Shown: piece by piece, positions 54,201-61,200 of the stretch | Layout: every line of letters starts with the position of its first letter | How positions within the stretch are numbered: the stretch's first letter is position 1 | Assembly: GCA_023238725.1 (NCBI GenBank) | Contig: CM041553.1 | Location: 15,122,501-15,186,500 of the forward strand | Origin: Scortum barcoo | Taxonomy: Eukaryota > Chordata > Actinopteri > Centrarchiformes > Terapontidae | Direction: 5' to 3' | Length of the DNA: 64,000 nucleotides | Program-made: the position numbers and the translations under genes | Notes under the pieces: model-generated | What the model was told of the DNA's origin: nothing | Seen by the model: the letters and a program-made list of their open reading frames with translations, nothing else | Database searches by the model: none

Positions 54201-55345
54201 TGAATTTATTCTTCGTTAATTATTATACATAATGTTATTTTGCCTGGAAGTGTTCATTTAGTTTACTTCTTGTTCATTTTGTGCAGATAATACTTGTAGA
54301 TGTAGTGTGTGCGCTTTGGGATTGTGTTGAAATGTCCCCATTTATGTTACCATGTTGATTGTTTTTGAGTTGTTGGACTGTTGTATTTTTTTGTTTAGAT
54401 GTCTGTTCATTACTGTGTTTTTGTGCCCAAGGACCTACTTGAAAACGAGATGGTGTATCTCAATGGATTTACGCTTGCTTGTAGACAAATTTTACATGTG
54501 TGCATGTTCAGCTGACCCGCTGTGCACTGACTAAAATGAATTTCCAGTTATGTATCAATTCCTTTACAGGAAATGCCACTGTGTGCACAATATTAGTGTG
54601 AATATTATCCTGTCATATCTCAGACACTGTGAGCCAAGGTGATGCCACGATATGAACTCCAGAGTACACCTACACAAATTGAGTGAGCTATATTGAGTCA
54701 AAGGGTCCACACTCCTGTGACTTTTATTAATGCCACATGCCGATATACGGAGGTCTCGCAGTAATATTGTTCTCATTACCAAAAGTGTCTTTGAACTCTT
54801 TAAAGCTGTCTTCGTCACACACCTTGCAAATACGTATAGTTGTGCTAGAACTAATGGTATTAAATCATTCAGGCACTTTCTTCCTCTTGTCTGTACTTTT
54901 GTTATGTGTGTCCTTGTTTGTGACTGACCTCAGCACAGGCCTTCAGACAGGTCTTCTTGAATCCCAGCAGCGCGAGCACATCATTTCTGGAGGGGTCAGC
55001 CTCTAAGGTCTTGTTGATGATGTGTCTCAGGACCACGGCCAGACCTGCCCTGCAGAGCCTCCTGGTCTCATCCAGCACTGCAGGGCGACGACAACCCCTC
55101 ACCAACTGGGGCACATCCTCCAACTGGATGTCAGACACATCCAGAGACTCCGGTAGCTGATTCTTCAGTGACTGAGAGCTGGCAGGCTTGGTGAAGACCA
55201 GAAAAACTTTGAAAGACTTGCACTCGCAGTAGGACAGGAGGAACAGGGCGATGGAGGTGTGCAGCGGGAGACGCGGCTCCTCGTTTTTTAAACAAACGTC
55301 AAGATAGAGGGAGGGACTCTGTTGCGTTAAATCTGTGTGCGTCAT
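6858..55345 (-). CDS. GSTCD: GSTCD, complete coding region over 11 exons
   Basis: Glutathione S-transferase C-terminal domain-containing protein, a cytoplasmic protein of uncertain biochemical role. Coding exons (minus strand): 54929-55345, 53348-53806, 50657-50929, 47275-47368, 20791-20906, 20402-20446, 20086-20214, 14741-14874, 12099-12129, 8945-9014, 6858-7048. They sum to 1,959 bases, divisible by three, giving 652 residues; mammalian orthologues are about 633. Residues about 125-330 hold the GST-C-like helical region (for example EGLYFTLTDVVLLPCIHQF). Residues 410-600 resemble a class I SAM-dependent methyltransferase: motif I DFCSGTGHVG at 448-457, the acidic end of strand 2 at LIENKE (E473), and a PCCYG motif at 539-543. 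All introns are GT-AG with compatible phases. It shares a divergent promoter with INTS12. Catalytic activity is an inference from motifs. Confidence 0.95.
7049..8944 (-). other. GSTCD: GSTCD intron 10
   Basis: About 1.9 kb of non-coding DNA. I saw no further exon and no recognisable transposon. A minus-strand ORF around 8076-8327 was tested as a terminal exon and rejected. Confidence 0.7.
8945..9014 (-). CDS. GSTCD: GSTCD coding exon 10
   Basis: Residues 567-589 plus one base: EHMILCRFADQTAVQLPPER then RLI. The segment is nearly invariant in GSTCD. The acceptor is CTGGTTTCAG and the donor GTACTG. Confidence 0.95.
9015..12098 (-). other. GSTCD: GSTCD intron 9
   Basis: About 3.1 kb, non-coding. 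It includes a T run near 10429-10441 and, at 11705-11870, one member of a pair of diverged homologous non-coding blocks (partner at 13215-13385 in the next intron). The segment 10570-10830 is repeat-free and relatively CpG-rich. Confidence 0.7.
11705..11870 (+). repeat. Diverged non-coding repeat block, copy A
   Basis: By eye this aligns to 13215-13385 at roughly 70% over about 85 bp (shared runs TGTGGTATGA, CACTCTG and GGCATGTG, and a shared CTTTAA), with a gapped continuation sharing TCTTCTG. Both copies are in the same orientation in adjacent GSTCD introns. I do not recognise the family. Confidence 0.6.
12099..12129 (-). CDS. GSTCD: GSTCD coding exon 9 (31-bp microexon)
   Basis: Completes Ser556 and encodes KRFQEVLAYK (557-566). 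It is flanked by TTCTTTTTTACAG and GTATGC, joins exons 8 and 10 in phase, and supplies the residues expected between the FPK and EHMILC segments of GSTCD. It is too short to appear as an open frame on its own. Confidence 0.88.
13215..13385 (+). repeat. Diverged non-coding repeat block, copy B
   Basis: Partner of 11705-11870, same orientation, 1.5 kb apart with the 31-bp exon 9 between them. It could be an old segmental duplication, a decayed interspersed repeat, or a duplicated regulatory element. Confidence 0.6.
14589..14624. repeat. (GA)n microsatellite
   Basis: Uninterrupted GA tract of about 18 units, 117 bp beyond the GSTCD exon 8 donor in transcript direction, where it reads as CU. Confidence 0.96.
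14741..14874 (-). CDS. GSTCD: GSTCD coding exon 8
   Basis: Residues 512-555 plus two bases of Ser556: VALHACGVATDMVMGHCIEA, then FVISPCCYGFIQNAIKF and TFPK. The acceptor is TTTTGCCCCAG and the donor GTTTGT. The PCCYG motif sits at the expected strand-4 position. Confidence 0.95.
14875..20085 (-). other. GSTCD: GSTCD intron 7
   Basis: About 5.2 kb, non-coding. It contains an A run (17890-17906) and a CA microsatellite (18031-18066). The stretch 16340-16830 is repeat-poor and rich in TAAT and AACAAA-like words, a possible conserved regulatory element. Confidence 0.6.
18031..18066. repeat. (CA)n microsatellite
   Basis: About 17 CA units flanked by TATA-rich sequence. Confidence 0.96.
20086..20214 (-). 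CDS. GSTCD: GSTCD coding exon 7
   Basis: Residues 469-511: VLLIENKEESLLRAQSRSAK through GFIQANLDYFTGPFHIG. The acceptor is TATTCAAG after a T-rich tract and the donor GTGAGC; phase 0. Glu473 is the expected acidic residue for ribose contact in Rossmann-type methyltransferases. Confidence 0.94.
20402..20446 (-). CDS. GSTCD: GSTCD coding exon 6 (45 bp)
   Basis: Fifteen codons, GHVGIVLAHTLPDCQ, residues 454-468, finishing the glycine-rich loop of the methyltransferase-like fold. The acceptor is CCCTCTCATAG and the donor GTAACG; phase 0 at both ends. Confidence 0.94.
20447..20790 (-). other. GSTCD: GSTCD intron 5
   Basis: A 344-bp intron between the two halves of the methyltransferase motif I. 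Only an A run near 20660-20671 stands out. Confidence 0.85.
20791..20906 (-). CDS. GSTCD: GSTCD coding exon 5 (methyltransferase motif I)
   Basis: Completes G415 and encodes residues 416-453: KMSNIRAVRKRQQLNNLV, then TVVDFCSGT. The SAM-binding motif I is split across this and the next exon. The acceptor is TTTCGCAG and the donor GTACGT. Confidence 0.94.
22279..22340 (+). repeat. Fragment of a teleost interspersed repeat
   Basis: The words CTTTTAGC, ACCAACTCCTGA and ATCTGG.TCTTTAA occur in the same order as in the longer copy at 41515-41760, so both look like copies of one family. Confidence 0.5.
22395..22690 (+). mobile_element. Decayed L2-like LINE 3' fragment
   Basis: Resembles the end of L2-type LINEs in fish: a region reading like the C-terminal ORF2 phrase for 'FKALNG.AP.Y' (AAAGCCCATAATGGTTTGGT, then a tyrosine/leucine segment), followed by T-rich 3'UTR and TGTAAAGCAC near 22670. 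Frameshifts and stops are present. Family assignment is by resemblance only. Confidence 0.5.
24590..25025 (+). repeat. Teleost interspersed repeat (GCTAACATGC family)
   Basis: A decayed copy of a repeat I recognise from many fish genomes. In order: GTCTACAGCCATGC, TGAGCTAAATGC, AATGCTAACATGCTGA, GGTACAGCTGAGACTGATGG, CAAACCAAAGTACTGGACA, GATCACCAAAGTC, and a CCAATCCATTCAGTAGTT end. A second copy in the opposite orientation is at 39888-40008. The transposon class is not certain. Confidence 0.72.
25496..25563. repeat. (CA)n microsatellite, long
   Basis: About 30 CA units preceded by a C run (25485-25494). The longest dinucleotide array in the window. Confidence 0.97.
31789..31797. repeat. Candidate target-site duplication, 3' side of LINE
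   Basis: ATGGATTTT, identical to 33733-33741, directly flanks the (TCCA)n tail of the LINE. Confidence 0.6.
31798..33732 (-). mobile_element. 5'-truncated, internally deleted LINE (RTE/Rex-like)
   Basis: A degenerate non-LTR retrotransposon on the minus strand. Frame-broken pieces of its reverse transcriptase are readable: a linker segment (33450-32995), VDEIRPEYLKSLDVVGLSWL (from about 33000), LFADDVVLLASS with the catalytic F-A-D-D box (about 32580) followed by MRISTSKSEAMVLDRK, FKYLGVLFTSEG (about 32370-32330), and FRMPPGRLPREVFQACPTGR (about 32030-31980). The element ends in a TGGA tandem tail and is flanked by ATGGATTTT on both sides. The endonuclease is missing (5' truncation), and RT blocks between VLERRI, EEQC and PRGILWG are deleted. 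It is non-functional. The clade is tentative. Confidence 0.88.
33733..33741. repeat. Candidate target-site duplication, 5' side of LINE
   Basis: ATGGATTTT, the matching copy of 31789-31797, at the abrupt truncation point of the LINE. Confidence 0.6.
34035..34092. repeat. AT-rich simple repeat
   Basis: Imperfect TATATAATAAATAA units. Confidence 0.8.
39888..40008 (-). repeat. Teleost interspersed repeat (GCTAACATGC family), inverted copy
   Basis: Read on the minus strand it gives AGACTGAGAGTCTGCAGCCA, then GGCACAGTGGTGCTTTGAGT, then GGTCAGCATGC and AATGCTAGCATGCTG, the same order as the first third of the copy at 24590-25025. Confidence 0.6.
40241..40423 (+). repeat. Tandem duplication, 87-bp period, with nested duplication
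   Basis: Copy 1 (40241-40327) and copy 2 (40328-40423) share ATATTTAGTGCTGGAAAACT and most of the following sequence to TTCATTTGTGCGTC. Inside copy 2, GGACTGCTTTAA is itself repeated (about 40384-40407). The two copies are almost identical, so the event looks recent. Confidence 0.93.
41190..41310 (-). mobile_element. Small LINE fragment, related to the 32-kb element
   Basis: The words GCCGCACCAATC, CCCTCACTTACGAAGAC and GACCCCGAGATA, then CTGAACTCCTTTGCATGGGG, correspond to 32295-32405 of the larger LINE (the YLGVLFTSEG coding region). Length about 120 bp; non-functional. Confidence 0.65.
41515..41760 (+). repeat. Teleost interspersed repeat
   Basis: Recognised by TTAGCAAATATTTATCC, CATCCAGCAGACACAGAGCA, CCAACTCCTGAAAG and ATCTGGCTCTTTAAGCTGCT followed by GCTCCACTATGTTCACCAGC, a string common in fish genomes. 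A short second copy is at 22279-22340. Class unknown to me. Confidence 0.68.
43416..43642 (+). repeat. Teleost interspersed repeat (GGGAAATACGCTTATT family)
   Basis: Contains TTCAACGTTTTGGGAAATAC, GCTTTCTTGCCAAGAGTT, GATACCACTCTCATGTCTGT, ATATGAAGCTACAG, CTGTCCAGAGGCA and a TGTTTAATCAGTAC end. This is a widely seen fish repeat that often sits in introns. The copy is diverged. Confidence 0.72.
45705..45938 (+). repeat. Teleost hAT-like non-autonomous element, copy 1
   Basis: Starts GGGCTGTAACTACTTTTGAT (degenerate terminal), then ATTATCAATTAATCTGCC, CCAACAGTCAAAAAGC, AATCCTCACATTTGAAG and CATTTTTGCTTGAAAAATG. This is the common fish element with ATTAATCGATTA-rich termini, usually classed with hAT-type elements. 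A related copy lies at 55534-55875 in the opposite orientation. Confidence 0.68.
47275..47368 (-). CDS. GSTCD: GSTCD coding exon 4
   Basis: Residues 384-414 plus one base: EHGIEAVFAPHPCPAWTLPW and on to NPTE. The acceptor is TCCTCCTCTAG and the donor GTAAAG. The PHPCP..WTL pattern is GSTCD-specific in my memory. It precedes the largest intron. Confidence 0.93.
47595..47656. repeat. Perfect inverted repeat (20-bp arms, 22-nt loop)
   Basis: The left arm ACAGTACATGCTCCCCGCAC (47595-47614) is the exact reverse complement of the right arm (47637-47656). The arm is followed by further TGTACA/TACTG short repeats to about 47680. It could form a strong hairpin in DNA or RNA. Confidence 0.95.
47918..47992 (+). 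repeat. Relic of a teleost repeat
   Basis: ACACTGAGAGGCCACAGAAT, ACACCTGTATGAGG and CAATGCAATACAACAGCCC match the order of a common fish repeat ('ACACCTGT..A..TG.AATCCAATACAACAGCCCTGC'). Short and diverged. Confidence 0.5.
48119..48303 (+). repeat. Relic of a common teleost repeat (TTGCCCAAGGACACTT family)
   Basis: Contains ATAGCACTTTTATC, CTCATTCGTTCACCCACTC, TTCTTGCCCAAGGACACTTT, GACATGTGGACAGG and CTGAGCCACAGCT in the order of a widespread fish repeat. Confidence 0.66.
48991..49132 (+). repeat. Tandem duplication of about 64-78 bp
   Basis: Copy 1 (48991-49068) and copy 2 (49069-49132) share GAGAGTTTATGAGCCATTTA and TACTGTGG, then ATTGTGCAG and GAGCCTGGTGCCT. Copy 2 lacks about 14 bp. This looks like a local duplication followed by a deletion. 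Confidence 0.9.
49250..49279. repeat. (CA)n microsatellite
   Basis: About 15 CA units, followed by further CA-rich sequence. Confidence 0.95.
50657..50929 (-). CDS. GSTCD: GSTCD coding exon 3
   Basis: Residues 293-383, containing LHQLPHLLRWYIRVQEVPGV and ending PFVGGPRPTMTKLK. The acceptor at 50929 (TGATAG after a pyrimidine-rich tract) was chosen over a nearer CCAAG because it keeps phase 0 and gives the same 21-residue spacing to the conserved WY as in the mammalian protein. The donor is GTAAAT. Confidence 0.9.
51241..51284. repeat. (GA)n microsatellite
   Basis: About 22 GA units, reading as CU in the GSTCD transcript, ending about 310 nt upstream of the exon 3 acceptor. Confidence 0.97.
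52098..52120. repeat. (AACTG)n short tandem repeat
   Basis: Four to five pentamer units. Confidence 0.9.
53348..53806 (-). CDS. GSTCD: GSTCD coding exon 2
   Basis: Residues 140-292. It starts VSKWTRLCEIGIP after CTCTCAG and ends at LLPCIHQFL before GTAAGG. The conserved SEPVKVHNDDKIRRQKL segment and PPLEHVFAEGLYFTL identify it. The middle is a variable, charged linker. Phase 0 at both ends. Confidence 0.95.
53807..54928 (-). other. GSTCD: GSTCD intron 1 (between coding exons 1 and 2)
   Basis: About 1.1 kb, AT-rich, with no recognisable element. Confidence 0.85.
54929..55345 (-). CDS. GSTCD: GSTCD coding exon 1
   Basis: Residues 1-139, starting MTHTDL with the ATG at 55343-55345. An in-frame ATG further upstream (55385-55387) lies within the preceding intron, because a good acceptor (pyrimidine tract then CACAG) precedes 55356. 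The segment CRAGLAVVLRHII and the end GFKKTCLKACAE are strongly GSTCD-like. The donor is GTCAGT, phase 0. Confidence 0.93.
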
Positions 55346-55356
55346 AGTGAATCCTA

Positions 55357-56437
55357 CTGTGAAGTCAAAACAAAGGGAGGTCAACAACTAAAAAGAGTTG
55401 GGAGGGTTACTTTAAAAATGTAATCTGATACATTAATACGTGTTACTACCTATACCTACTAATTACCTGTTTAAAACCTAATCCAAGTATTACCATATTA
55501 AAGTAACATAGTATGATTACTTGAAATGCAACCTTTAGACAATTAATTGATTAGTTCCCAACTATTCAATTCATCGTTATATATACTGATCATCGATTTG
55601 AGTCATTTTTTAAGTAAAAGTGTCCAGATTCTCTGATTTCAGCTTCTCAAATGTGACTGTTTTTCTGCTTTCCTTAGTCCTGTGTCAGTAAACTGAATGT
55701 GTTTGCGTTGGGGATAAAGCAATCTGAGATGACTGAGGACATCACCCTGGGCTTTGGGAAACAGTGATCAACATCTTTCACCATTTCCTGACATTTTACA
55801 GACAGAAACAACTGATCCATTAATTGAGAAAATGCCTGACAGATTAATTGCTAATAGAAAAGAATCAGCAGCCCTATTGATTACTTTCCATTACTTTTGG
55901 ACTACCCAAATACTAAAAATAAACAAGAGGTGAGACTTACTTAAATGTAGTCTGTACGTTTGTGACGTCTATATCTATATAATGTTGTATATCTGTGTTA
56001 TGTCTATTAAAGGCTTTTCCACCTATTCCCTCCCTTGTTATAGAACAGCAGGAGTTACGCAAATAAAAGCACTTTGTAAACTATGCCTACTATAAATACC
56101 TCATTAGTGTTCTTCATCTTCATTATGTATTTCAAAACTGCAGCCCTGCTAGTAATCCCTATCTATACTTATTAGCCCAGCTTTTTTTACCTGTTAAATG
56201 TTAAAGTTACTTAATTACGTCTCTTTTTGTTTGTGCCTGTAAAAGACTGCAGTAATCTTTGTCTTTGTTTCCTTGGTAACCGCTACGTAACGCCGTTACG
56301 TGTACGTGTACTCCGTTACTCCCCAAGTAACTAACGTTAGCTTTGTAAACATGTTGAGGTGTCTTTGTTCAGGGTGTCATCAACCTCGTGTTAGCTGACA
56401 AACCATTTCGTGTGCAGTGACATTAAAAGATACTTAC
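55357..56437 (-). other. GSTCD: GSTCD 5'UTR intron
   Basis: Lies between a 5'UTR exon ending at 56438 (donor GTAAGTATCT) and the acceptor before 55356. It carries a hAT-like repeat copy (55534-55875). Confidence 0.75.
55534..55875 (-). repeat. Teleost hAT-like non-autonomous element, copy 2
   Basis: On the minus strand it starts AGGGCTGCTGATTC, then CCATTAATTGAGAAAA-like words in reverse, and contains (plus strand) GATTTGAGTCATTTTTTAAG, TTCTCTGATTTCAGCTTCT, GGGCTTTGGGAAACA and TTTCACCATTTCCTGACATT, a familiar fish element about 340 bp long. It looks nearly full length but diverged. Confidence 0.72.
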
Positions 56438-56863
56438 AACGGCCTCAGTAACGCGGGAGATTTCAATAAAACCACGTTGTTATGGTGAACGCTTCCTCGA
56501 ACAGCTTCTTCTTCTTCTCCCTCTGCTAATGCTAGTCGAGCTCCACAGCGCCCACAGCCGCCTGTTATCGAAACTTGCTAATCGATATAGCATAAATCTA
56601 AAAATATTTTAGTATTGCACGCAATGCACATAACTTAATATTAAACGTCTGGTGCAAAGTTGAGCAATACTCTTGACGTTAAAAAAATAAAGTTCACGCA
56701 AAGGTTCCGCGCCCGTACGTGTCGGACTTATTTAACGGCTGCACGCATTGTAAAACGACGTCCCGGCTGCTCCTGTAGGAAGTGTTGTTCATCCGTGAAT
56801 TGGTCGCCAAAAACGAAAATACCGGCTCAAGAGGCAGGGTTTTCCCACAAGAGGAGTATCAGG
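56438..56863. promoter_or_regulatory. Divergent GSTCD/INTS12 promoter with both 5'UTR exons
   Basis: The GSTCD 5'UTR exon ends at 56438 (minus strand, donor GTAAGTATCT) and the INTS12 5'UTR exon ends at 56863 (plus strand, GTAACG). Everything between, about 425 bp, must contain both transcription starts. It includes CpG-rich patches (56440-56560 and 56695-56830). Head-to-head INTS12/GSTCD pairing is the known vertebrate arrangement. Exact start sites cannot be read from sequence. Confidence 0.72.
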
Positions 56864-57565
56864 TAACGCTAACACACTGCAGCTGAGAAGTATAATGTGT
56901 AAATTTGGCTTTATAACTGACAGCTGATGGGAAAGGTAACTTTGATCACTATGGCGCTGTTTTTTTCTGGTCTGACCGGGCAGCTAATAACGTTACAAAG
57001 CAACTAACCTACCTCAGTGCGTGTGTGTTTCTGTCTGTGAAACCAGCAGAGGGAAATGCAAATGAAAATACAGCGCAACACACAGGGGTAAATTAAGCAT
57101 CATAGTGAACACTCAAAAGTCCTGGCTGACCTATAATGCCTCTCCCTCCCCTCAGAGGTTTTATAATTTCATTTCCCTCTTCACTTTTTTTCGTGTATTC
57201 TTAGTTTGTATCAGCGCATACTATGCAGCTAATCATCATTAATGTAGTGTGGTGATCAAATGTATAAAAAAAAATGACATGAAAGACACAAACTGGGCTG
57301 CACTGAGCAAAAGCAGAGAGACGTCTACCAATAAATATTTCAGTCTTTCTAAATACTTAATATAGAGGGATTTTTTTTTGTTTATTTTTTATTTAATGTT
57401 AACAGCCCAATCCCATACAGTTGATGTGGACACTGTAGTTTAATTACTAAGTGATGCCAGCTAGGAGGCTGCAGCTGCAAGAAATATTTCATGAAGTCTG
57501 TGTTACAGTGTTGTAATGGTTATAGCAAAGATCTGCAGATATTTAAGCCTTTACAAAGACTATGA
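56864..57565 (+). other. INTS12: INTS12 intron 1, repeat-free part
   Basis: Non-coding; nothing recognisable apart from T runs near 57371-57378. Confidence 0.7.
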
Positions 57566-57566
57566 T

Positions 57567-57622
<56 letters not shown>
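57566..57622. repeat. (GATA)n microsatellite
   Basis: About 13 uninterrupted GATA units. It directly abuts the LINE-like tail that follows and is probably that element's terminal tandem repeat. Confidence 0.96.
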
Positions 57623-57945
57623 CTTTATTCATCTCCAAGAGAAATTCACAATTCCAGCAGCTTGAAAGATGGAAACACAGGGGCATGCAAGTTTGCAAAA
57701 ACTATAATAAAATAGGAGATAAAAATACAATATAAAATAACAATATAAAATAAAAATATAGGAAATAAAACATCTGGCAGTTCTGGCTCTATGGTGCAGT
57801 TGTGCAAAATGAAAATGACAAAAGTGCAAAAGTGTGTAATACAGTTGTGCAACAGGCGGTTTGTACACACTTGAGTCCAACATATAGATGTGTCTGTGTG
57901 TGTGTTTGTGAGAGATAAAGTGCGTGTGTGTCAATAGGCAATGTC
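57623..57945 (-). mobile_element. LINE 3'-end fragment with (TATC)n tail
   Basis: On the minus strand this ends GAGATGAATAAAGTATCTAT followed by the TATC array, the well-known terminus of a fish LINE (usually written GGGGATCAATAAAGTATCTATC). The preceding AT-rich 3'UTR contains repeated GTGCAAAA/GTTGTGCA words. It ends about 90 bp upstream of the INTS12 start exon. Confidence 0.7.
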
Positions 57946-58045
57946 TAAATGGCAGCTGCAGCTTTTGTTTTGTATTTTTACATTTCAAGCAGTGATGGTG
58001 TTGGATGAAAAGCTGACATTGTTTTATGATTTAGCAGTTGAAGTC

Positions 58046-58201
58046 ATGGCTGGACCTGTCAGTCTGGAGTTGGATCCCATCTTCCTAAAGGGCTTGAGCT
58101 ACCTGCACTCCAAGAGTAAAGACTCAGCCGAGAAACTCAAAGCTTTACTTGATGAGTCCCTCGCAAGGGGAAGCGACTCATCTTACCGCTCATTGCAAAA
58201 A
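58046..58201 (+). CDS. INTS12: INTS12 coding exon 1
   Basis: Residues 1-52, MAGPVSLELDPIFLKGLSYL through SDSSYRSLQK, donor GTATGT. The start at 58046 matches the orthologous N-terminus. An in-frame ATG at 57995 would add 17 residues, but GCTGAC followed by a T-rich tract and TTTAGCAG (58022-58037) looks like a branch point and acceptor, which would exclude it. Confidence 0.9.
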
Positions 58202-61200
58202 GTATGTATCCATGTTGATAGTTTCTGTTATAGTTGAGTCTGTGTTTATGCTGTACATCATTATTATCCAACTATTTCTATTTCATTGCTGTTTAATTTG
58301 TACAATTAAATGCTGAACAAGAATACCTATTATCATTGTGTCTTCTCAGGATGTAGAGGTATCCAAAGGGTCCGTGTCAAAACTCAGCTTAAGTAAACAG
58401 GACTCCAAGTCCTCCTCAAGTTCCTCATCCTCCAGCAGCAGCAGTGGCAGTAGCAAATCGAGCACAGAAAAGAGCAAGAAAGATGTGGAGAAGAGGCCCT
58501 CTGAGAAGGTATGGGGGTACATTTGTTTTAACCTTTTCTAGTCAGAATACGTTTAGTCTCATCCTCACATATTCTATATTATTCTACATATTGATCATAT
58601 TTCACACAATCTCACATGCAATGGTGAGATAATTATCCAGTACTATTCTATAGGAACAAATAGACCATCTTTGACCTTTGTTGTGCATTTTGTCAGCTAT
58701 GGTTCTGGTCTTGTTTTTCTGCCTGGAAAATGTGTTATTTTGTGAAGTTGTACAGCATAAATTATACAATTTATTAGGTGAGAATAAAATGGAAAAACTA
58801 GATGCAAACATCTGTCATTTCAAAGTGACGGTCAAGACAGCTCAATGGAAAATGGTTTGTCTTGTCTTTTGGTTTTTAAGTTTCCTTTAAACCTCAAGCA
58901 CTATATTAAATTATAAGGAAATTAGGCTCCAGAGTTTCCATTTATGTGGAAAAGAAACATATGCATAACTAATTATATGACAATAGGAATATGAAATAAT
59001 GTGGCATTTATGTAAGCATGCACAGTCTCCAAACATGCCTCTTTCTGTCTGTCTGACAAAAAGGTCAGGGTTGACTTGGGTGAGGTGGACCCTCCAAAAA
59101 AGCCTCGTTTGGAAAAACAGGAGAATCGTTCTTCACCAATCACTGTTCAGACGAGCAAAGACCTTCTGCCAAACATAAACGACTATGATGAGACCAATGC
59201 CGATGACTTTGCCATGGAAATGGGCCTGGCCTGTGTGGTTTGCAGGTACATTTATTGACAAATGAATACATTTTTTCTGTAAAAGATGAGGATGATAGGA
59301 TGCCTTCCAGTATAGTTATTGACATTCATTCTACTTAATATTCTTTGAGCATAGAAAGGTAAAATTGGATGCCAATCCGACATGCGTTTCCATTCACGCG
59401 TTGACTTTGCTGTTGCGTTTTTAACTGCCAAAGACAAATGACAGTGACCATGGGGAACCAGTTGGTTGAGTGCCAGGAGTGCCATAATCTGTACCACCAG
59501 GACTGTCACAAGCCCCAAGTGACAGACAAGGAAGTAAACGATCCACGGCTGGTGTGGTATTGTGCCCGCTGCACCAGACAGATGAAACGCATGGTGAGGA
59601 AAATGTTTTATATTTCAGTACTTTATATGTATTCTCTAGTGCATCATGTCAATAGAATCTGTATTGTTGTTGTTGTTGTTTTTGTGTAAAACAAACTATA
59701 TACGTTTATCCACTAGGCCCAGAAACCCCCACAGAAGCCATCCCCTGCGTCTGCCTCGTCAGCACCTGTTGTCAAAGACACACTGGTGAAGAAGACAGAG
59801 CTTAAAGCCAAGCCTGACACAGCCAGCACCTTCCAAGCCTTCAAGAGAACAGAAGTGAAGGTATGTGTTAACTAATCAGGGCTGTACTCCAGTCATTTGT
59901 AGGGACAATTGATTTAAATAGTTAAATCGAAGATCAGCATTTTTCAGTCTTTGTTGATCCACAATAGTATATGCCCCAGTGTCACCCTGAAGTCAAGCAT
60001 AAACTTCGAATTCTGTATCCCTAAGTTATTATTGGTAACAAATGGGAGAAGGGGAAGAGCTGTCAGTGCAAAACTGCTCTAAAAGGCAGTCTACACAAAT
60101 CCCTGCAGAGGAAAGTGAGCAGAAAGTATATTATTTATTAAGGCTCAGACCACTGACTTGTGCTGTTTGGATAGTGTTCCAGTGCAGTAAAATTTTTCCA
60201 GAGGGAATAGCTTTAAAACTTGTTGGAGTACTTTAACTTATTGGAGTTCACCATAAAGTTATTTTGACAGCAAATGCACTGCCTTGGAGTCAGTGATTTG
60301 ATTATGTTAATTCATGGGAGTGGGAGTGCTTTTTTCACTTTTCAGTAAAAGCATCTGAAGTTGAGACATTGTCTAGCTTACAGATCACTCTGCTGATTGA
60401 CATATGTTGATAAAATATTTATTTGCTGTGCTTCACTGTGATATGAAGATATGTTTAAAGGCTGGTGTTATTGTCAACAAATCCCACAGAAACTAAATGT
60501 CTCTCAATACTTTATGACTTTCCTGCCTTGATTTTGGCCATCTTAAAGAAAAGCTCATATAAATAAAATGATTTTTATAAAAGGGTTAAATAATTTTCCA
60601 AAGCAGAAAGGTTTAAGCAGACACTGTTCAAACAAGATTAATACATATTTGGTGTTCTAAATGACTGCTTCTTGCAGTACCTGCTTATAGATAACAGGTC
60701 TGATTTTGCTACACTCTCACAGTGTGTCCTTCGCCAGGGATAGCTTTTAATCAAAGGTCCATACTTAAACACCTTTAAATCTTACCATGTTGCATTTACG
60801 TATTCACAAACTAAGTTTCAAGCTTGCTTTACTTATATACGTTTCCAGACATATTTACATAGAAAGCAGAAAGATCCGACCTCTTTCGTGATGGTTTTAA
60901 AGTGTGATGAGATAACCCACTGTTGGGCTGCATAGATACGATATGCATTGAAAGCATTTATTTTTCCTCGTCCCTCGAAATGGTAAATGAGCTTCAGTTA
61001 GTTATAAAAATATTAACTTTAAAAGTTGTCATTACAATATGACAAAGAAATCTCAGGAGCTGTTGAATTTTCTGTTGTGCTGTCATAACTGTGGTAACTG
61101 TTCATCATTTCAGGCATCTACATCCACATCAGCCAATCCCACCAGCAGCAGCTCCTCCTCCTCAGGCAGTGGCCTCACGGGCTGGGCTGCGTTTGGCGCC

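Noticed and set aside
57566..57622. Regular repeat array that could be mistaken for CRISPR
   Set aside because: Four-base GATA units without spacers: a microsatellite in vertebrate DNA.
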